NCBI GenBank assembly: GCA_002720745.1
Contig: PBJO01000011.1
Coordinates: 39,445 to 103,444, forward strand
Direction of reading: 5' to 3'
Length of the DNA: 64,000 bases
DNA from: Balneola sp.
GTDB taxonomy: Bacteria; Bacteroidota; Rhodothermia; Balneolales; Balneolaceae
Part shown: one piece after another, positions 48,969 through 58,732 of the stretch
How the letters are laid out: every line of letters starts with the position of its first letter
Numbering within the stretch: the stretch's first letter is position 1
The notes under the pieces: model-generated
Told to the model about the DNA's origin: nothing
Seen by the model: the letters and a program-made list of their open reading frames with translations, nothing else
The model's database searches: none
Made by a program: the position numbers and the translations under genes

Positions 48969-50165
48969 TTATTCTTTTTCTGCTTTATCAGACCCGCCAA
49001 TAGCTAATGACACCATTAAGGGCATCGCTGTTTCAAAAAATCCAGGATCTACATTGTATTTTGGATGGTGCCAAACATGAGTAGAATCACTTTCTTGAGC
49101 CCCGCTTCCCACGAAGAAAAAAGCTCCTGGGAAATATCGCTGATAAAATGAAAAATCTTCCCCTGCCATAATTGGTCGTTCCATTTCCAGAACTTTATCA
49201 GATCCGAACAAGTTATGAGCATGACTAATGACTTTTTTTGTGGCTTTCTCATCGTTAATTACAGCAGGATATCCTTTGTTAATAATCAAGGATACTTCAG
49301 CATCATGTGCTTGAGCGATCCCCCTGCAAATTTGGTGCATTCGCTGCTCAACAAGTTGAGCCGTAGCACTCGAAAACGTTCGGATAGTTCCCCATAGCTG
49401 AACCGTTTCAGGTATTATATTATGTGCGGTACCTCCCTCAATTCTACCTACCGTTACCACAGCCGATTCTGTTGGATCAACACTTCTACTAACAACGGTT
49501 TGAAAGGCCGAAATACAATCAGCGGCAATTACCACAGGATCAATGGTATCATGTGGGCATGCTGCATGCCCACCAACTCCATGAATAATCACTTGAAACT
49601 CATCTGGAGCTGCCATTAATTCGCCAACACGAGTGGCAATTGTGCCGACTTTGTGCAATGGAGAAGTATGTAATCCGAATATCTGTTGTATCAGATATTT
49701 TTGTAAATATCCTGTTTCACAAAGTAACCGACCTCCTCCTGGAAGCGTCTCTTCACCAGGTTGAAAAATTAAAAGTACTTTCCCTGATACATGAGAGGTA
49801 TGTTTCGCCAACACTCTTGCAACTCCCAACAAATTAGCCGTATGGGCGTCATGACCGCAACAATGGGCAATCCCTGGACGAGTCGAAAAAAAATCAGCTT
49901 TAGCCTCTCCTTCCTCTTTTATGGGAAGCGCATCTATATCTGCCCGTAAAGCAACCACTCTATCTGAAATAATATCCCCCTCAATTATAGCCACACAACC
50001 AGTTTCTAATGGTCTTTCGACAACAAATCCTAGCTGAATCAGTTGTTGCTCAATGTAGTTGGTTGTTTCAAATTCCTTATAACTCAATTCGGGAAAACAA
50101 TGAAGATATTCTCTTTCTTCTTTAGCTTTTTTTAAATGAGGAGTACACCAACGTTGAATGTTCAT
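48969..50165 (-). CDS. M20D-family amidohydrolase (IAA-amino acid hydrolase/hippurate hydrolase-like)
   Basis: A 398-residue zinc-type amidohydrolase. Motifs are ALRADIDALPIKEE, HCCGHDAHTANLLG with a metal-binding Cys-Gly-His-Asp, and MAGEDFSFYQRYFPGAFFFVGSG near the end. The dimerisation lid domain lies in the middle (about 185-300). Members cleave N-acyl amino acids or amides. The partner FAD oxidase directly downstream suggests that the freed amine or amino acid may be oxidised next, which is inference. Confidence 0.9.
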   Translation of the reverse strand: MNIQRWCTPHLKKAKEEREYLHCFPELSYKEFETTNYIEQQLIQLGFVVERPLETGCVAIIEGDIISDRVVALRADIDALPIKEEGEAKADFFSTRPGIAHCCGHDAHTANLLGVARVLAKHTSHVSGKVLLIFQPGEETLPGGGRLLCETGYLQKYLIQQIFGLHTSPLHKVGTIATRVGELMAAPDEFQVIIHGVGGHAACPHDTIDPVVIAADCISAFQTVVSRSVDPTESAVVTVGRIEGGTAHNIIPETVQLWGTIRTFSSATAQLVEQRMHQICRGIAQAHDAEVSLIINKGYPAVINDEKATKKVISHAHNLFGSDKVLEMERPIMAGEDFSFYQRYFPGAFFFVGSGAQESDSTHVWHHPKYNVDPGFFETAMPLMVSLAIGGSDKAEKE

Positions 50166-50393
50166 CGAATAGAAAGTATGTGGGTTGATGGGACTATAAC
50201 TTTTGTGTAAGTTCTACGTACTTTTTTTATATACATTTAATTTAGAAAAACTATAGATTCATTTTCTTAGAAAATTATTGTTGGAGCTAATCTATATTTT
50301 TTGTGACTTTACTTGTTAACAATGAAAGCTATCAGATGGAAATGCATACCCGCATAATTTGGCACTATTACCACTGAATTTGAGAAATCTAGG

Positions 50394-51221
50394 ATGACAA
50401 AATTAGTCCCATTTGTAACCAAAGATGGATCTTCTACTCTCTTTTCCAAAAACTACAATCAGTACTATCACAATCCAAACGGAGCGCTTGCAGAAAGTCA
50501 GACTTTATTCATAGAGCGCCTGAACATTAATGATTATCTCAGAGCGCATAATGGTGAACTCAGGATTTTTGAAATGGGCTTTGGTACAGGATTAAATTTC
50601 TTATTGGCCGCTCAAGCTTTTTTGAAGTCATTCTCTAACTTACATCATATAGGTTCTACAGCTTTGCATTTTTATTCGGTTGAAGCCTACCCCATCTCGA
50701 CAGAGATTGCAGCAACTTTTGAGTATCCCATTGACTGGCAAAGAGACACTATGAGAGATTGGTTTTCCAAAAGTCTGAAGGGGTTAAAAAAAGGATGGAA
50801 TCATTTTCAACCAGAAGAGGATCTTCCCATTTTTTTACATTTGTATTGGGGTAATATTCAAGAAATCACCGAATTAAAACCTTTTAGCCAGTGCATCAAT
50901 TTCTATTTTCACGATCCCTTCTCCGTTCAACAAAATCCAGAATGCTGGACACCTGGCATTTTTGAATGTTATAAGAAATGGGGTCATAATCATGCAAAAC
51001 TAAGCACCTATGCGGCTGCTACCCAGATTCGAGCGGCTATGGCACTAACTGGCTGGCAGGTGTACAAAGCAGCTGGGACCCTTGGCAAGAGGGAAATGAC
51101 CATAGCCAGCTTAGAAGAAATACCCAATGGAGTCCTCCAAAAACAACAATTAAAAATCTGTGACCTACAAAGTTTAATCGAACGCTGGCATGCTGGGGAA
51201 TGGATACCCAGTGGGAACTAA
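50394..51221 (+). CDS. mnmD: tRNA 5-methylaminomethyl-2-thiouridine methyltransferase, MnmD-type
   Basis: A 275-residue stand-alone form of the MnmC N-terminal methyltransferase domain, which finishes mnm5s2U at tRNA position 34. The SAM loop is FEMGFGTGLNFLLAA. The family motif appears as FHDPFSVQQNPECWTPGIF, followed by LSTYAAATQIRAAM. It lacks the FAD oxidase half of bifunctional MnmC. The start ATG has an AGG just upstream. Its stop overlaps the stop of serA by 4 bp on the other strand. Confidence 0.88.
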   Translation: MTKLVPFVTKDGSSTLFSKNYNQYYHNPNGALAESQTLFIERLNINDYLRAHNGELRIFEMGFGTGLNFLLAAQAFLKSFSNLHHIGSTALHFYSVEAYPISTEIAATFEYPIDWQRDTMRDWFSKSLKGLKKGWNHFQPEEDLPIFLHLYWGNIQEITELKPFSQCINFYFHDPFSVQQNPECWTPGIFECYKKWGHNHAKLSTYAAATQIRAAMALTGWQVYKAAGTLGKREMTIASLEEIPNGVLQKQQLKICDLQSLIERWHAGEWIPSGN

Positions 51222-52807
51222 CTCAATGAAATAAATCGCATGGCTTTTACACCATCTTTACCCTGGATATTCTTGGTTTCTTCCTCAGTTAACTTACGAT
51301 CGACGGCTATCGCAGTAATTGCGTTTGAGCCTTTGGATGCACGCCCCAAACTTAGCGCCCCAATATTTATAGATTCCTCCGCCAATGCACCACTTACCGA
51401 AGCTAGCATACCTGGTTTATCTTCGTTTTGATATAACAGTATATCTCCTTCTAAGCGCATTTCCAATCCGTATCCATCGATATCTACCACTCGATAATCT
51501 CCATCGCCAAAAAGAGCAGCCGAAATACTTTTATACTCTTCATTCTTGGGCATACGAATCGTAATCAATTCTGAGAAAGTTTTAGTTTTGTTAGAGGTAA
51601 CTTCTCTAATTTGAAACCCACGTTCATCCGCGTAAATGCGAGCGTTAATTAAGTTTATCGAATCATCGACAAACTCGCTAATAATTCCCTTGAGAATACC
51701 ATCTGTTAATACATCTGCGTATTTAGTGCAACCACCAGCGTATTCAAATTCTAATTCGCTGGTTTGTTTGGGTGATAATTGTACCATTGCCTTGCCTAAT
51801 TTTTCTGCTAAAACGAGGTATGGTTGGACCTCTTTGTTGGCTAAAAGTGCAATTGATTTACCGTTTATACTTCCTTTGTAGTTTGTATTTTCGAGTGCAT
51901 CAGCCATCTGAGCCGCTATTTGTTCCGCTACTTTTTCCTGAGCTTCCTCAGTAGATGCACCTAGGTGAGGTGTGCAGATGACTTTTTGATGAGCTAGCAT
52001 CTGATAAATTTCTTCAGTGGGTGGTTCAGTAGAATACACATCCAAGGCAACACTGCCTAATACTCCTTCATCCAATAATTCTACTAAATCCGCTTCCTCA
52101 TAAATTCCACCGCGAGCACAGTTAACCAACCGCATTCCTTTTTTAAGTCCTTCTTTGTTAGCCAGAGAAATAAGGCCTTTGGTTTTTTCGGTAAGTGGGG
52201 TATGTACCGTCACATAATCACTCATAGAAAGAAGTACTTCTAGCTCCACCAATTTTACCTCTAATTGTTGTGCATGTTCTTTTGTAGAAAACGGGTCGTA
52301 TGAAATAATTTCCATCCCAAAAACTTTCATGCGTCTGGCCACTTCAGACCCAATCTTTCCTAAGCCTACTATACCTAATATTTTGCCATGTACCTCAGTC
52401 CCCATATACGCTTTACGATTCCATCCTCCACCTTTTACAGTTTGCACCGCAGCCGGGATATTTCGTGACATTGCGATGATCAACCCACAAGTGTGCTCTG
52501 CCGTTGATATGGTATTCCCATCTGGAGTATTCATGACCAATACTCCTTTTGCAGTAGAAGCGGGAATATCAATATTATCCACACCTACCCCTGCGCGACC
52601 AATCACTTTAAGTTTTTGAGCATGTTGTAATAGCTCTCGAGTAATCTTAGTAGCACTACGAACAACCAGTCCATCATAATCACCAATGCATGCATATAAT
52701 TCTTCAAAGGTGATAGTACCGGGTTGAATCGCTTTAATACCACGCTGTTCAAAAACTTGTTTGCAGACAGGATCAACATTATCGAGTAGGAGTACGGAAA
52801 ATGACAT
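51218..52807 (-). CDS. serA: D-3-phosphoglycerate dehydrogenase
   Basis: A 529-residue long-form SerA, the first enzyme of serine synthesis, which oxidises 3-phosphoglycerate with NAD. It has the substrate domain, the NAD domain with ILGIVGLGKIGSEVARRMK, the catalytic TPHLGASTEEAQEKVA, an intervening ASB domain (about 320-450) and a C-terminal ACT domain (LYQNEDKPGMLASVSGALAEE) that may bind serine. It is preceded on the same strand by engB (96-bp gap). Confidence 0.95.
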   Translation of the reverse strand: MSFSVLLLDNVDPVCKQVFEQRGIKAIQPGTITFEELYACIGDYDGLVVRSATKITRELLQHAQKLKVIGRAGVGVDNIDIPASTAKGVLVMNTPDGNTISTAEHTCGLIIAMSRNIPAAVQTVKGGGWNRKAYMGTEVHGKILGIVGLGKIGSEVARRMKVFGMEIISYDPFSTKEHAQQLEVKLVELEVLLSMSDYVTVHTPLTEKTKGLISLANKEGLKKGMRLVNCARGGIYEEADLVELLDEGVLGSVALDVYSTEPPTEEIYQMLAHQKVICTPHLGASTEEAQEKVAEQIAAQMADALENTNYKGSINGKSIALLANKEVQPYLVLAEKLGKAMVQLSPKQTSELEFEYAGGCTKYADVLTDGILKGIISEFVDDSINLINARIYADERGFQIREVTSNKTKTFSELITIRMPKNEEYKSISAALFGDGDYRVVDIDGYGLEMRLEGDILLYQNEDKPGMLASVSGALAEESINIGALSLGRASKGSNAITAIAVDRKLTEEETKNIQGKDGVKAMRFISLS

Positions 52808-52903
52808 AATGAGACTTCTTGAGAGTTATTATTGTTGAAAAACTAACAAAAAAAAGGAGTGGATAAATAAGATTACTTTTGTAAAGCTTGATGAATATAT
52901 CCA

Positions 52904-53491
52904 TTAGTTTACAAATTCCTGGATGAGTTCTTTAATTTCAGCAATTCCATCTTTATTCTCAGCAGAATATGAAAGAATGGGCACCTCAATATTCATATTA
53001 TAAAGTAACTTTTTTAAATTTGATCTTGCTTGTTGTACTTTATATTTTGAGATTTTATCTGCTTTTGAAAGCACAACAGAGAATGATATTTGCTCGGTTG
53101 CTAACCAGTAAAAAAAATCTTCGTCCAATGCAGAGGGTGGATGCCTAACATCTATTACATGAAGAACTAAGCGCAATGTTTCTCGCTGAGTTAAATAGAC
53201 ACGTATATTTTTACCCCAACGTTCTCGCTCTTTTTTCGGTACTTTAGCATAACCATAACCTGGTAAATCAACAAGGTAACATGTCTTACCAACTCTATAA
53301 TAGTTCATTTGCTGGGTTTTGCCTGGCACATTGGAAGTTCGTGCTAGGTTTTTTCTTTTAAGTAAAGCATTAATTAACGATGATTTCCCCACATTAGACC
53401 TACCAGCAAAACAAAACTCTGGTAAGACCATTGGTGGACAGTCTTCTAGTCGTGGTGCACTGGTAATAAAAGTAGCGGGTTTATTAAACAT
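52904..53491 (-). CDS. engB: Ribosome biogenesis GTPase EngB (YsxC/YihA)
   Basis: A 195-residue single-G-domain protein of the TrmE-Era-EngA-YihA-Septin superfamily, required for 50S assembly. G1 is FAGRSNVGKSSLINAL, the switch segment is NVPGKTQQMNYY, G3 is DLPGYGYAKVPK, and G4 is LSKADK. Length is normal. It is 23 bp downstream of purF on the same strand. Confidence 0.95.
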   Translation of the reverse strand: MFNKPATFITSAPRLEDCPPMVLPEFCFAGRSNVGKSSLINALLKRKNLARTSNVPGKTQQMNYYRVGKTCYLVDLPGYGYAKVPKKERERWGKNIRVYLTQRETLRLVLHVIDVRHPPSALDEDFFYWLATEQISFSVVLSKADKISKYKVQQARSNLKKLLYNMNIEVPILSYSAENKDGIAEIKELIQEFVN

Positions 53492-53514
53492 GGCGTTTTA
53501 TTCTACCCACATAT

Positions 53515-55023
53515 TTATACTAATTCGTTCTCATCTTTTTGAAAACCAAATTTGACAGGAACAGGATACCTTGAAGTAAAGCATGCAGTACAATAGTCAT
53601 TGCTGGAAGGATTCGCTTCCTTCACAGCATGTACCAACCCATCAGTTGATAGGTAGCGAAGGCTATCCACACCGATTTCCTCCGCTATTTTTACAATATC
53701 TCGATCAAACCGGTTAGCAATTAATTCTTCAGGTGAAGGAAAATCCATGCCATAATAGCAGGGACTAACAACCGCAGGTGAACTCACTAAAAAATGAATT
53801 TCAGCTGGATTACACGCTCGAAGCATCTTTATTAGGTATTGAGAGGTAGTACCTCTTACTATACTGTCATCTACGATAATGACTGAACGACCCTCGATTA
53901 CTCCCTTTACCGGGTTAAATTTTGTGCGTACTTTTTGTTGACGTGATTTCTGTCCAGGGGAAATAAAAGTTCTGCCTACATAATGGTTTCGAATCAATCC
54001 AATATCATATTTACAATCAAAACCCATTTTTTGATTTTCACTAGCATAACCTATTGCAGCCGTATTTGATGAATCAGGAACCGAAATAATTACTGGTCTA
54101 GTACTAGTTCTACTTTGAATAACTTCGTTAACTGGATGTTCTTTTGCTAAGGTTTTACCAAGATTCCGACGTATTTTATCCACCATTTCACCAAAAATCA
54201 TACTATCTGGTCGTGAAAAGTATACATACTCAAAAATACATTGTGATGTGGCTCCAAATTTTGGTGTAATATGAAAAGATTTTAAATTTTTAGGTATTAA
54301 TTTATTCCTTGCTGCATTATTTGGAATAACTAATATCTCACCGGGATCAATATCTCGAATATATTCTGCCCCTATTATATCAAAGGCGCAAGTTTCAGAA
54401 GCTACACAATAAGCACCATCTTTCTCACCAAGAGCTAAAGGTTTAAAACCATTAGAGTCCCGTATTGCAATCAAAGAATCATCCGTCAAAATAACCAAAC
54501 TGAATGCACCCTCTAACTGTTCTACAGCATCAATAATTTGCTCGATCTGCTTATTTTTTTTACTCTGGGCAATCAAATGTAAAATTAACTCCGTATCAGA
54601 GGTACTTTGAAAAAGAATACCATCTCTAGTAAATGCTTCTCTAATTTGCTTAGCATTAGATAAGTTTCCATTATGACCTATTGCAAGGTTACCTAGCTGA
54701 TAATGCACAGTGAAAGGTTGAATATTAGCTGGATTTTTAGAAGAACCAGATGTTGAGTACCGATTGTGACCTATAGCTGATCTGCCTTTGAGGATTTTTT
54801 TAAAAATCTTTGGCTTATTAAATACACTCAATACTAAACCAAAGTCTTTATAATTAGGCATCACTTTTTTTTCTTTGTCTTCATCGTAATAAATGCTAAC
54901 GATGCCTGCTGATTCCTGACCTCTATGTTGAAGTGCATGAAGGCCATAGTAACTAAAAAGAGCAGCTTCAGGATGATCTGCTATTCCAAAAACACCACAG
55001 TAATCTCGTGGTTTATCAATCAT
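53515..55023 (-). CDS. purF: Amidophosphoribosyltransferase
   Basis: A 502-residue glutamine-PRPP amidotransferase, the first committed step of purine synthesis. Catalytic Cys9 follows an eight-residue propeptide (MIDKPRDY-CGVFGI) that is presumably removed. The PRPP motif is VIIVDDSIVRGTT. It is the Bacillus-type enzyme: cysteines in SQCIFEYVYFSRP, SPCYYGMD and NDYCTACFTSRYP match the positions of the [4Fe-4S] ligands of the B. subtilis enzyme, so an oxygen-sensitive cluster is likely. The upstream region (368 bp) has no recognisable purine riboswitch. Confidence 0.95.
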   Translation of the reverse strand: MIDKPRDYCGVFGIADHPEAALFSYYGLHALQHRGQESAGIVSIYYDEDKEKKVMPNYKDFGLVLSVFNKPKIFKKILKGRSAIGHNRYSTSGSSKNPANIQPFTVHYQLGNLAIGHNGNLSNAKQIREAFTRDGILFQSTSDTELILHLIAQSKKNKQIEQIIDAVEQLEGAFSLVILTDDSLIAIRDSNGFKPLALGEKDGAYCVASETCAFDIIGAEYIRDIDPGEILVIPNNAARNKLIPKNLKSFHITPKFGATSQCIFEYVYFSRPDSMIFGEMVDKIRRNLGKTLAKEHPVNEVIQSRTSTRPVIISVPDSSNTAAIGYASENQKMGFDCKYDIGLIRNHYVGRTFISPGQKSRQQKVRTKFNPVKGVIEGRSVIIVDDSIVRGTTSQYLIKMLRACNPAEIHFLVSSPAVVSPCYYGMDFPSPEELIANRFDRDIVKIAEEIGVDSLRYLSTDGLVHAVKEANPSSNDYCTACFTSRYPVPVKFGFQKDENELV

Positions 55024-55391
55024 AAAATTGTAGTAGTTTATTAATTACTGAATAATATAGATAAAGTAAATGAGTTACTTTTGTTAATTTATCCACAAGA
55101 TATCACCACTTTACCTCGTATTGTTTCAAGTTTATGCAGGTAATGTCAGAAATTTTAATTATTAGTTAACTAATTAGCTTATTCATACTTTTATACTTTT
55201 TTAGAAGTTTTTTCTATCCAAAACACTTTTATTGAAAAAATACGTTAAGTGACTTTGCTTATTTCTAAGATTGCGATAATTTGATGTATTGAATCTTATA
55301 TTAACTTATGGTCCAAAAAACAGCATAATTCATGTTATAAGTTTTTTTATGGCCTTAATACTCTACTAACACACACTAACATAAATAATTT
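55024..55391. other. 368-bp divergent intergenic region with a 14-bp palindrome
   Basis: An AT-rich gap between the divergent purF and Asp-box protein genes. It holds a perfect 14-bp palindrome, ATTAGTTAACTAAT at 55161-55174, which might be an operator. No open frame, tRNA or clear riboswitch was found. Promoters for both flanks must lie here but are not identifiable by eye. Confidence 0.4.
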
Positions 55392-58300
55392 ATGATACGA
55401 CGAACATCTATGTGGATATTGAGCTGGGTACTTCTAGTCTTTATGCTCACTCCTTCCACTTTCGCACAACAAACTCCTGACGTTACTGAACTCAATTATT
55501 CTGCTATGAAATGGCGTGGAGTAAGTACGGGTTTTGCTTCCGGGCGTATTTCTGATATTGCTATTCATCCCGACGACGAAAACCTTTGGTATGTAGCCGT
55601 TGGCTCGGGTGGTGTATGGAAGACCGTAAATGCTGGTATTACTTGGAGTCCTATTTTTGACAACCAAAAATCATATTCGATTGGAAGTATTACTATTGAT
55701 CCCAGTAGTCCAAATATAGTTTGGGTTGGAACTGGTGAAAATGTAGGTGGCCGACATGTTGGATTTGGTGATGGTATTTACAAAAGTACAGATGCGGGTA
55801 CTACCTGGATTAATATGGGCTTAACAGAAACAGAACATATTTCTAAAGTATTGGTACATCCTGAAAATTCAGACGTAGTCTGGGTAGCTGCACAGGGACC
55901 GCTTTGGAATTCAGGAGGAGAACGTGGACTATATAAAAGTACTGACGGTGGAACTAACTGGAAAAAAGTACTGGGGGACGAGAAATGGGTTGGTGTTACC
56001 GATATGGTGATAGACCCTAGAGATCCTAATGTACTTTATGCTGCTACTTGGCAACGACATAGAACGGTTGCAGCATATATGGGTGGTGGACCTGGAACAG
56101 GTATTCATAAGTCTACAGACGGTGGAGAAACATGGAAAGAACTTAAAAAAGGTATCCCTGGATCAAATAAAGGAAAAATTGGTCTAGCTATCTCACCGCA
56201 ACAACCTGATATTATATACGCAGCGATAGAATTAGATCGTACAAAAGGTGGTTTGTTTATGTCTGAAAATCAAGGAGAAAGTTGGAAAAAAATGTCTGAC
56301 ATGGTTTCTGGTGGTACTGGCCCCCATTACTATCAAGAACTATATGCGTCACCGCATCATTTTGGTCGTTTATATTTAATGAATGTACGCACAATATATT
56401 CTGACGACCATGGACGCACATACAGTAATCTACCGGAAAGAAATAAGCACTCTGATAATCATGCTCTAGCTTTCCGCGCTGATGATCCAGATTACTTACT
56501 TATGGGAAGCGATGGTGGTATATATGAGAGTTATGATCACGCCAATAATTGGAGATATGTTAGTAATCTGCCTCTTACTCAATATTATAAAGTTGCTGTT
56601 GATGACGAATCTCCCTTTTATAATCTATATGGTGGTACGCAAGATAATGGAACACATGAAGGTCCCTCTGCTACTGACTTAGTAGAAGGTATTCGGAATG
56701 CAGATTGGAAACATATACTTTTTGCCGATGGCCATGATACTGCAACCGAGCCCGGTAACCCAAATATTGTATATGGTGAAACTCAGAGAGGTGGACTACA
56801 TCGTATAGATCGTAAAACCGGAACCGTAACCTTTATTCAGCCACAACCTCTTGAAGGAGATGACTATGAGCGTTATAATTGGGATGCTCCTATCCTTGTT
56901 AGTCCACATAGTCCAACAAGATTGTATTTTGCATCGCACAGGGTCTGGCGTTCGGATGATCGAGGAGATTCATGGATTCCAGTATCTGGAGATTTAACTC
57001 GTGACCAAGAACGAATGACTCTACCTATTATGGGGCGTACCCAAAGCTGGGACAACTCATGGGATATGAATGCAATGTCTGACTATAATACAATAACCTC
57101 ATTAGGAGAATCACCTCTTAAAGAAGGTTTACTCTATGTCGGAACTGACGATGGAATTATTCAGATTAGTGAAGACGGAGGAGCTAATTGGCGTAAAATA
57201 GAGGTAGGAAGTATTAAAGGTATCCCTTCAACAGCATTTATTAATGATATTCGAGCCGATTTATATGATATAAATACTGTTTATGCAGCACTAGATAACC
57301 ATAAGTATGGTGATTATAAACCATACTTAATAAAAAGTACTAATAGGGGTAAATCATGGCAAATAATAAGTGGAGATTTACCTGATAAGCATTTAGTCTG
57401 GAGAGTAGTTCAAGATCATATAAAACCTAATTTAATGTTTGCAGCAACTGAATTCGGTGTATTTTTTACTATCAATTATGGAAGTAATTGGATCAAATTA
57501 AGTGGTGGTATACCTACAATTTCAATACGGGATATAACCATTCAAAGACAAGAGAATGATTTAGTTGCAGCAAGTTTTGGTAGAGGTTTTTATATATTGG
57601 ATGATATAAGCCCACTGCGAGAAATTTCACAAGAAACACTATCAAAAGAAGCTGATTTATTCCTAACTAGGCCTGCTAAATGGTTTATGCCAAGAGCAGT
57701 AGAGATTGATCCTGGAGCTAATTTCTTCACAGCCAAAAATCCAGAATTTGGTGCTACTTTTACATATTATTTAAAAAACGGGCTAAGTACCATTAAGGCA
57801 GAGCGTATAAAACGCGAGCGAGGTACTACAGACGAACAAGATATACCCTTTCCAGGCTGGAATTCACTCGAAAATGAAATGCGAGAAATAGCTCCTTATA
57901 TTCGCATTAGTATAGCGGATGTAAATGGAAATGTCATTCAAACCATAAAAGGTACAGCAAAAAAAGGTTTGAACAGAGCTACATGGAACTTACGGTTGGC
58001 CTCTCAAAATGTAGTCTCACTTGCTAACCGCGGTGGTGGTGGTGGATGGTTTGGCGGTGGCTTAATGGCTGTTCCAGGAACCTATACTGCACATTTAGCC
58101 AAAGTCGAAGCAGGTGTTGTTACATCACTCGATGAGCCTATTGAGTTTGAAGTTGTGCCTTTACGGGAAGCTAGTATACCTGGACCTAGTTTTGAAAAAC
58201 GTTTAGCATTTCAGAATGAGATCATTGCATTTCAAAGAGAGGTTACGACAACGATGCAAAATTTTGAAAAAGGTATGAATCGATTGCAGGCAATGCAAAG

Positions 58301-58640
58301 AGCTCATGAATTAGCACTTAAACCTTCAAATGATCTCAATAAAAAATTACATGATACGCATATGCAATTATTAGAGTTACAAGAGCTAATGCAAGGTAGT
58401 GAAGCAAAAAATGAAGTAGGTGAGCAAAGTCCACCTAATCCTAATGATCGCATGATGGTTGGAATGAGAAATCTTTACACATCTACACATGCACCGACAA
58501 AAATGCATGAGGAAATGCTTAGTATTGGTAAATCAGAATTTATTGCTGCAAAATCTAAATTTGGACATATATTAAATCACATCTTACCAACTTTAGAAGC
58601 TGAGCTAAATGAAACAAAAGCACCACCGATTCAAAATTAA
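55392..58640 (+). CDS. Secreted Asp-box (VPS10/sortilin-like) beta-propeller protein
   Basis: A 1082-residue exported protein. Signal peptide to about residue 25 (hydrophobic WILSWVLLVFMLTPSTFA then QQ). The body carries many Asp-box repeats of the S-x-D-x-G-x-x-W type: STDAGTTW, STDGGTNW, STDGGETW, SENQGESW, SDDRGDSW, SEDGGANW and STNRGKSW, which form one or two beta-propellers. A glycine-rich loop (NRGGGGGWFGGG) lies near residue 880. The C-terminal 200 residues are helical and resemble the tail of related Bacteroidota proteins often annotated as glycosyl hydrolase or sortilin-like. Enzymatic activity is not shown. No type IX signal is visible at its C-terminus. A strong terminator follows. 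Confidence 0.88.
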   Translation: MIRRTSMWILSWVLLVFMLTPSTFAQQTPDVTELNYSAMKWRGVSTGFASGRISDIAIHPDDENLWYVAVGSGGVWKTVNAGITWSPIFDNQKSYSIGSITIDPSSPNIVWVGTGENVGGRHVGFGDGIYKSTDAGTTWINMGLTETEHISKVLVHPENSDVVWVAAQGPLWNSGGERGLYKSTDGGTNWKKVLGDEKWVGVTDMVIDPRDPNVLYAATWQRHRTVAAYMGGGPGTGIHKSTDGGETWKELKKGIPGSNKGKIGLAISPQQPDIIYAAIELDRTKGGLFMSENQGESWKKMSDMVSGGTGPHYYQELYASPHHFGRLYLMNVRTIYSDDHGRTYSNLPERNKHSDNHALAFRADDPDYLLMGSDGGIYESYDHANNWRYVSNLPLTQYYKVAVDDESPFYNLYGGTQDNGTHEGPSATDLVEGIRNADWKHILFADGHDTATEPGNPNIVYGETQRGGLHRIDRKTGTVTFIQPQPLEGDDYERYNWDAPILVSPHSPTRLYFASHRVWRSDDRGDSWIPVSGDLTRDQERMTLPIMGRTQSWDNSWDMNAMSDYNTITSLGESPLKEGLLYVGTDDGIIQISEDGGANWRKIEVGSIKGIPSTAFINDIRADLYDINTVYAALDNHKYGDYKPYLIKSTNRGKSWQIISGDLPDKHLVWRVVQDHIKPNLMFAATEFGVFFTINYGSNWIKLSGGIPTISIRDITIQRQENDLVAASFGRGFYILDDISPLREISQETLSKEADLFLTRPAKWFMPRAVEIDPGANFFTAKNPEFGATFTYYLKNGLSTIKAERIKRERGTTDEQDIPFPGWNSLENEMREIAPYIRISIADVNGNVIQTIKGTAKKGLNRATWNLRLASQNVVSLANRGGGGGWFGGGLMAVPGTYTAHLAKVEAGVVTSLDEPIEFEVVPLREASIPGPSFEKRLAFQNEIIAFQREVTTTMQNFEKGMNRLQAMQRAHELALKPSNDLNKKLHDTHMQLLELQELMQGSEAKNEVGEQSPPNPNDRMMVGMRNLYTSTHAPTKMHEEMLSIGKSEFIAAKSKFGHILNHILPTLEAELNETKAPPIQN

Positions 58641-58660
58641 CTCAATTAATAAATGTTTAA

Positions 58661-58689
58661 AACCTCAAACATCTGTTTGAGGTTTTTTT
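58661..58689 (+). terminator. Strong intrinsic terminator after the Asp-box gene
   Basis: AACCTCAAAC (58661-58670) pairs perfectly with GTTTGAGGTT (58675-58684) across a 4-nt loop (ATCT). A T-run (58683-58689) follows. It lies 20 bp past the stop and before the SGNH hydrolase gene. Confidence 0.9.
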
Positions 58690-58732
58690 AATGGTTTATA
58701 TTTTAAATAAATCTGAATAAGTAAAATTAAGT

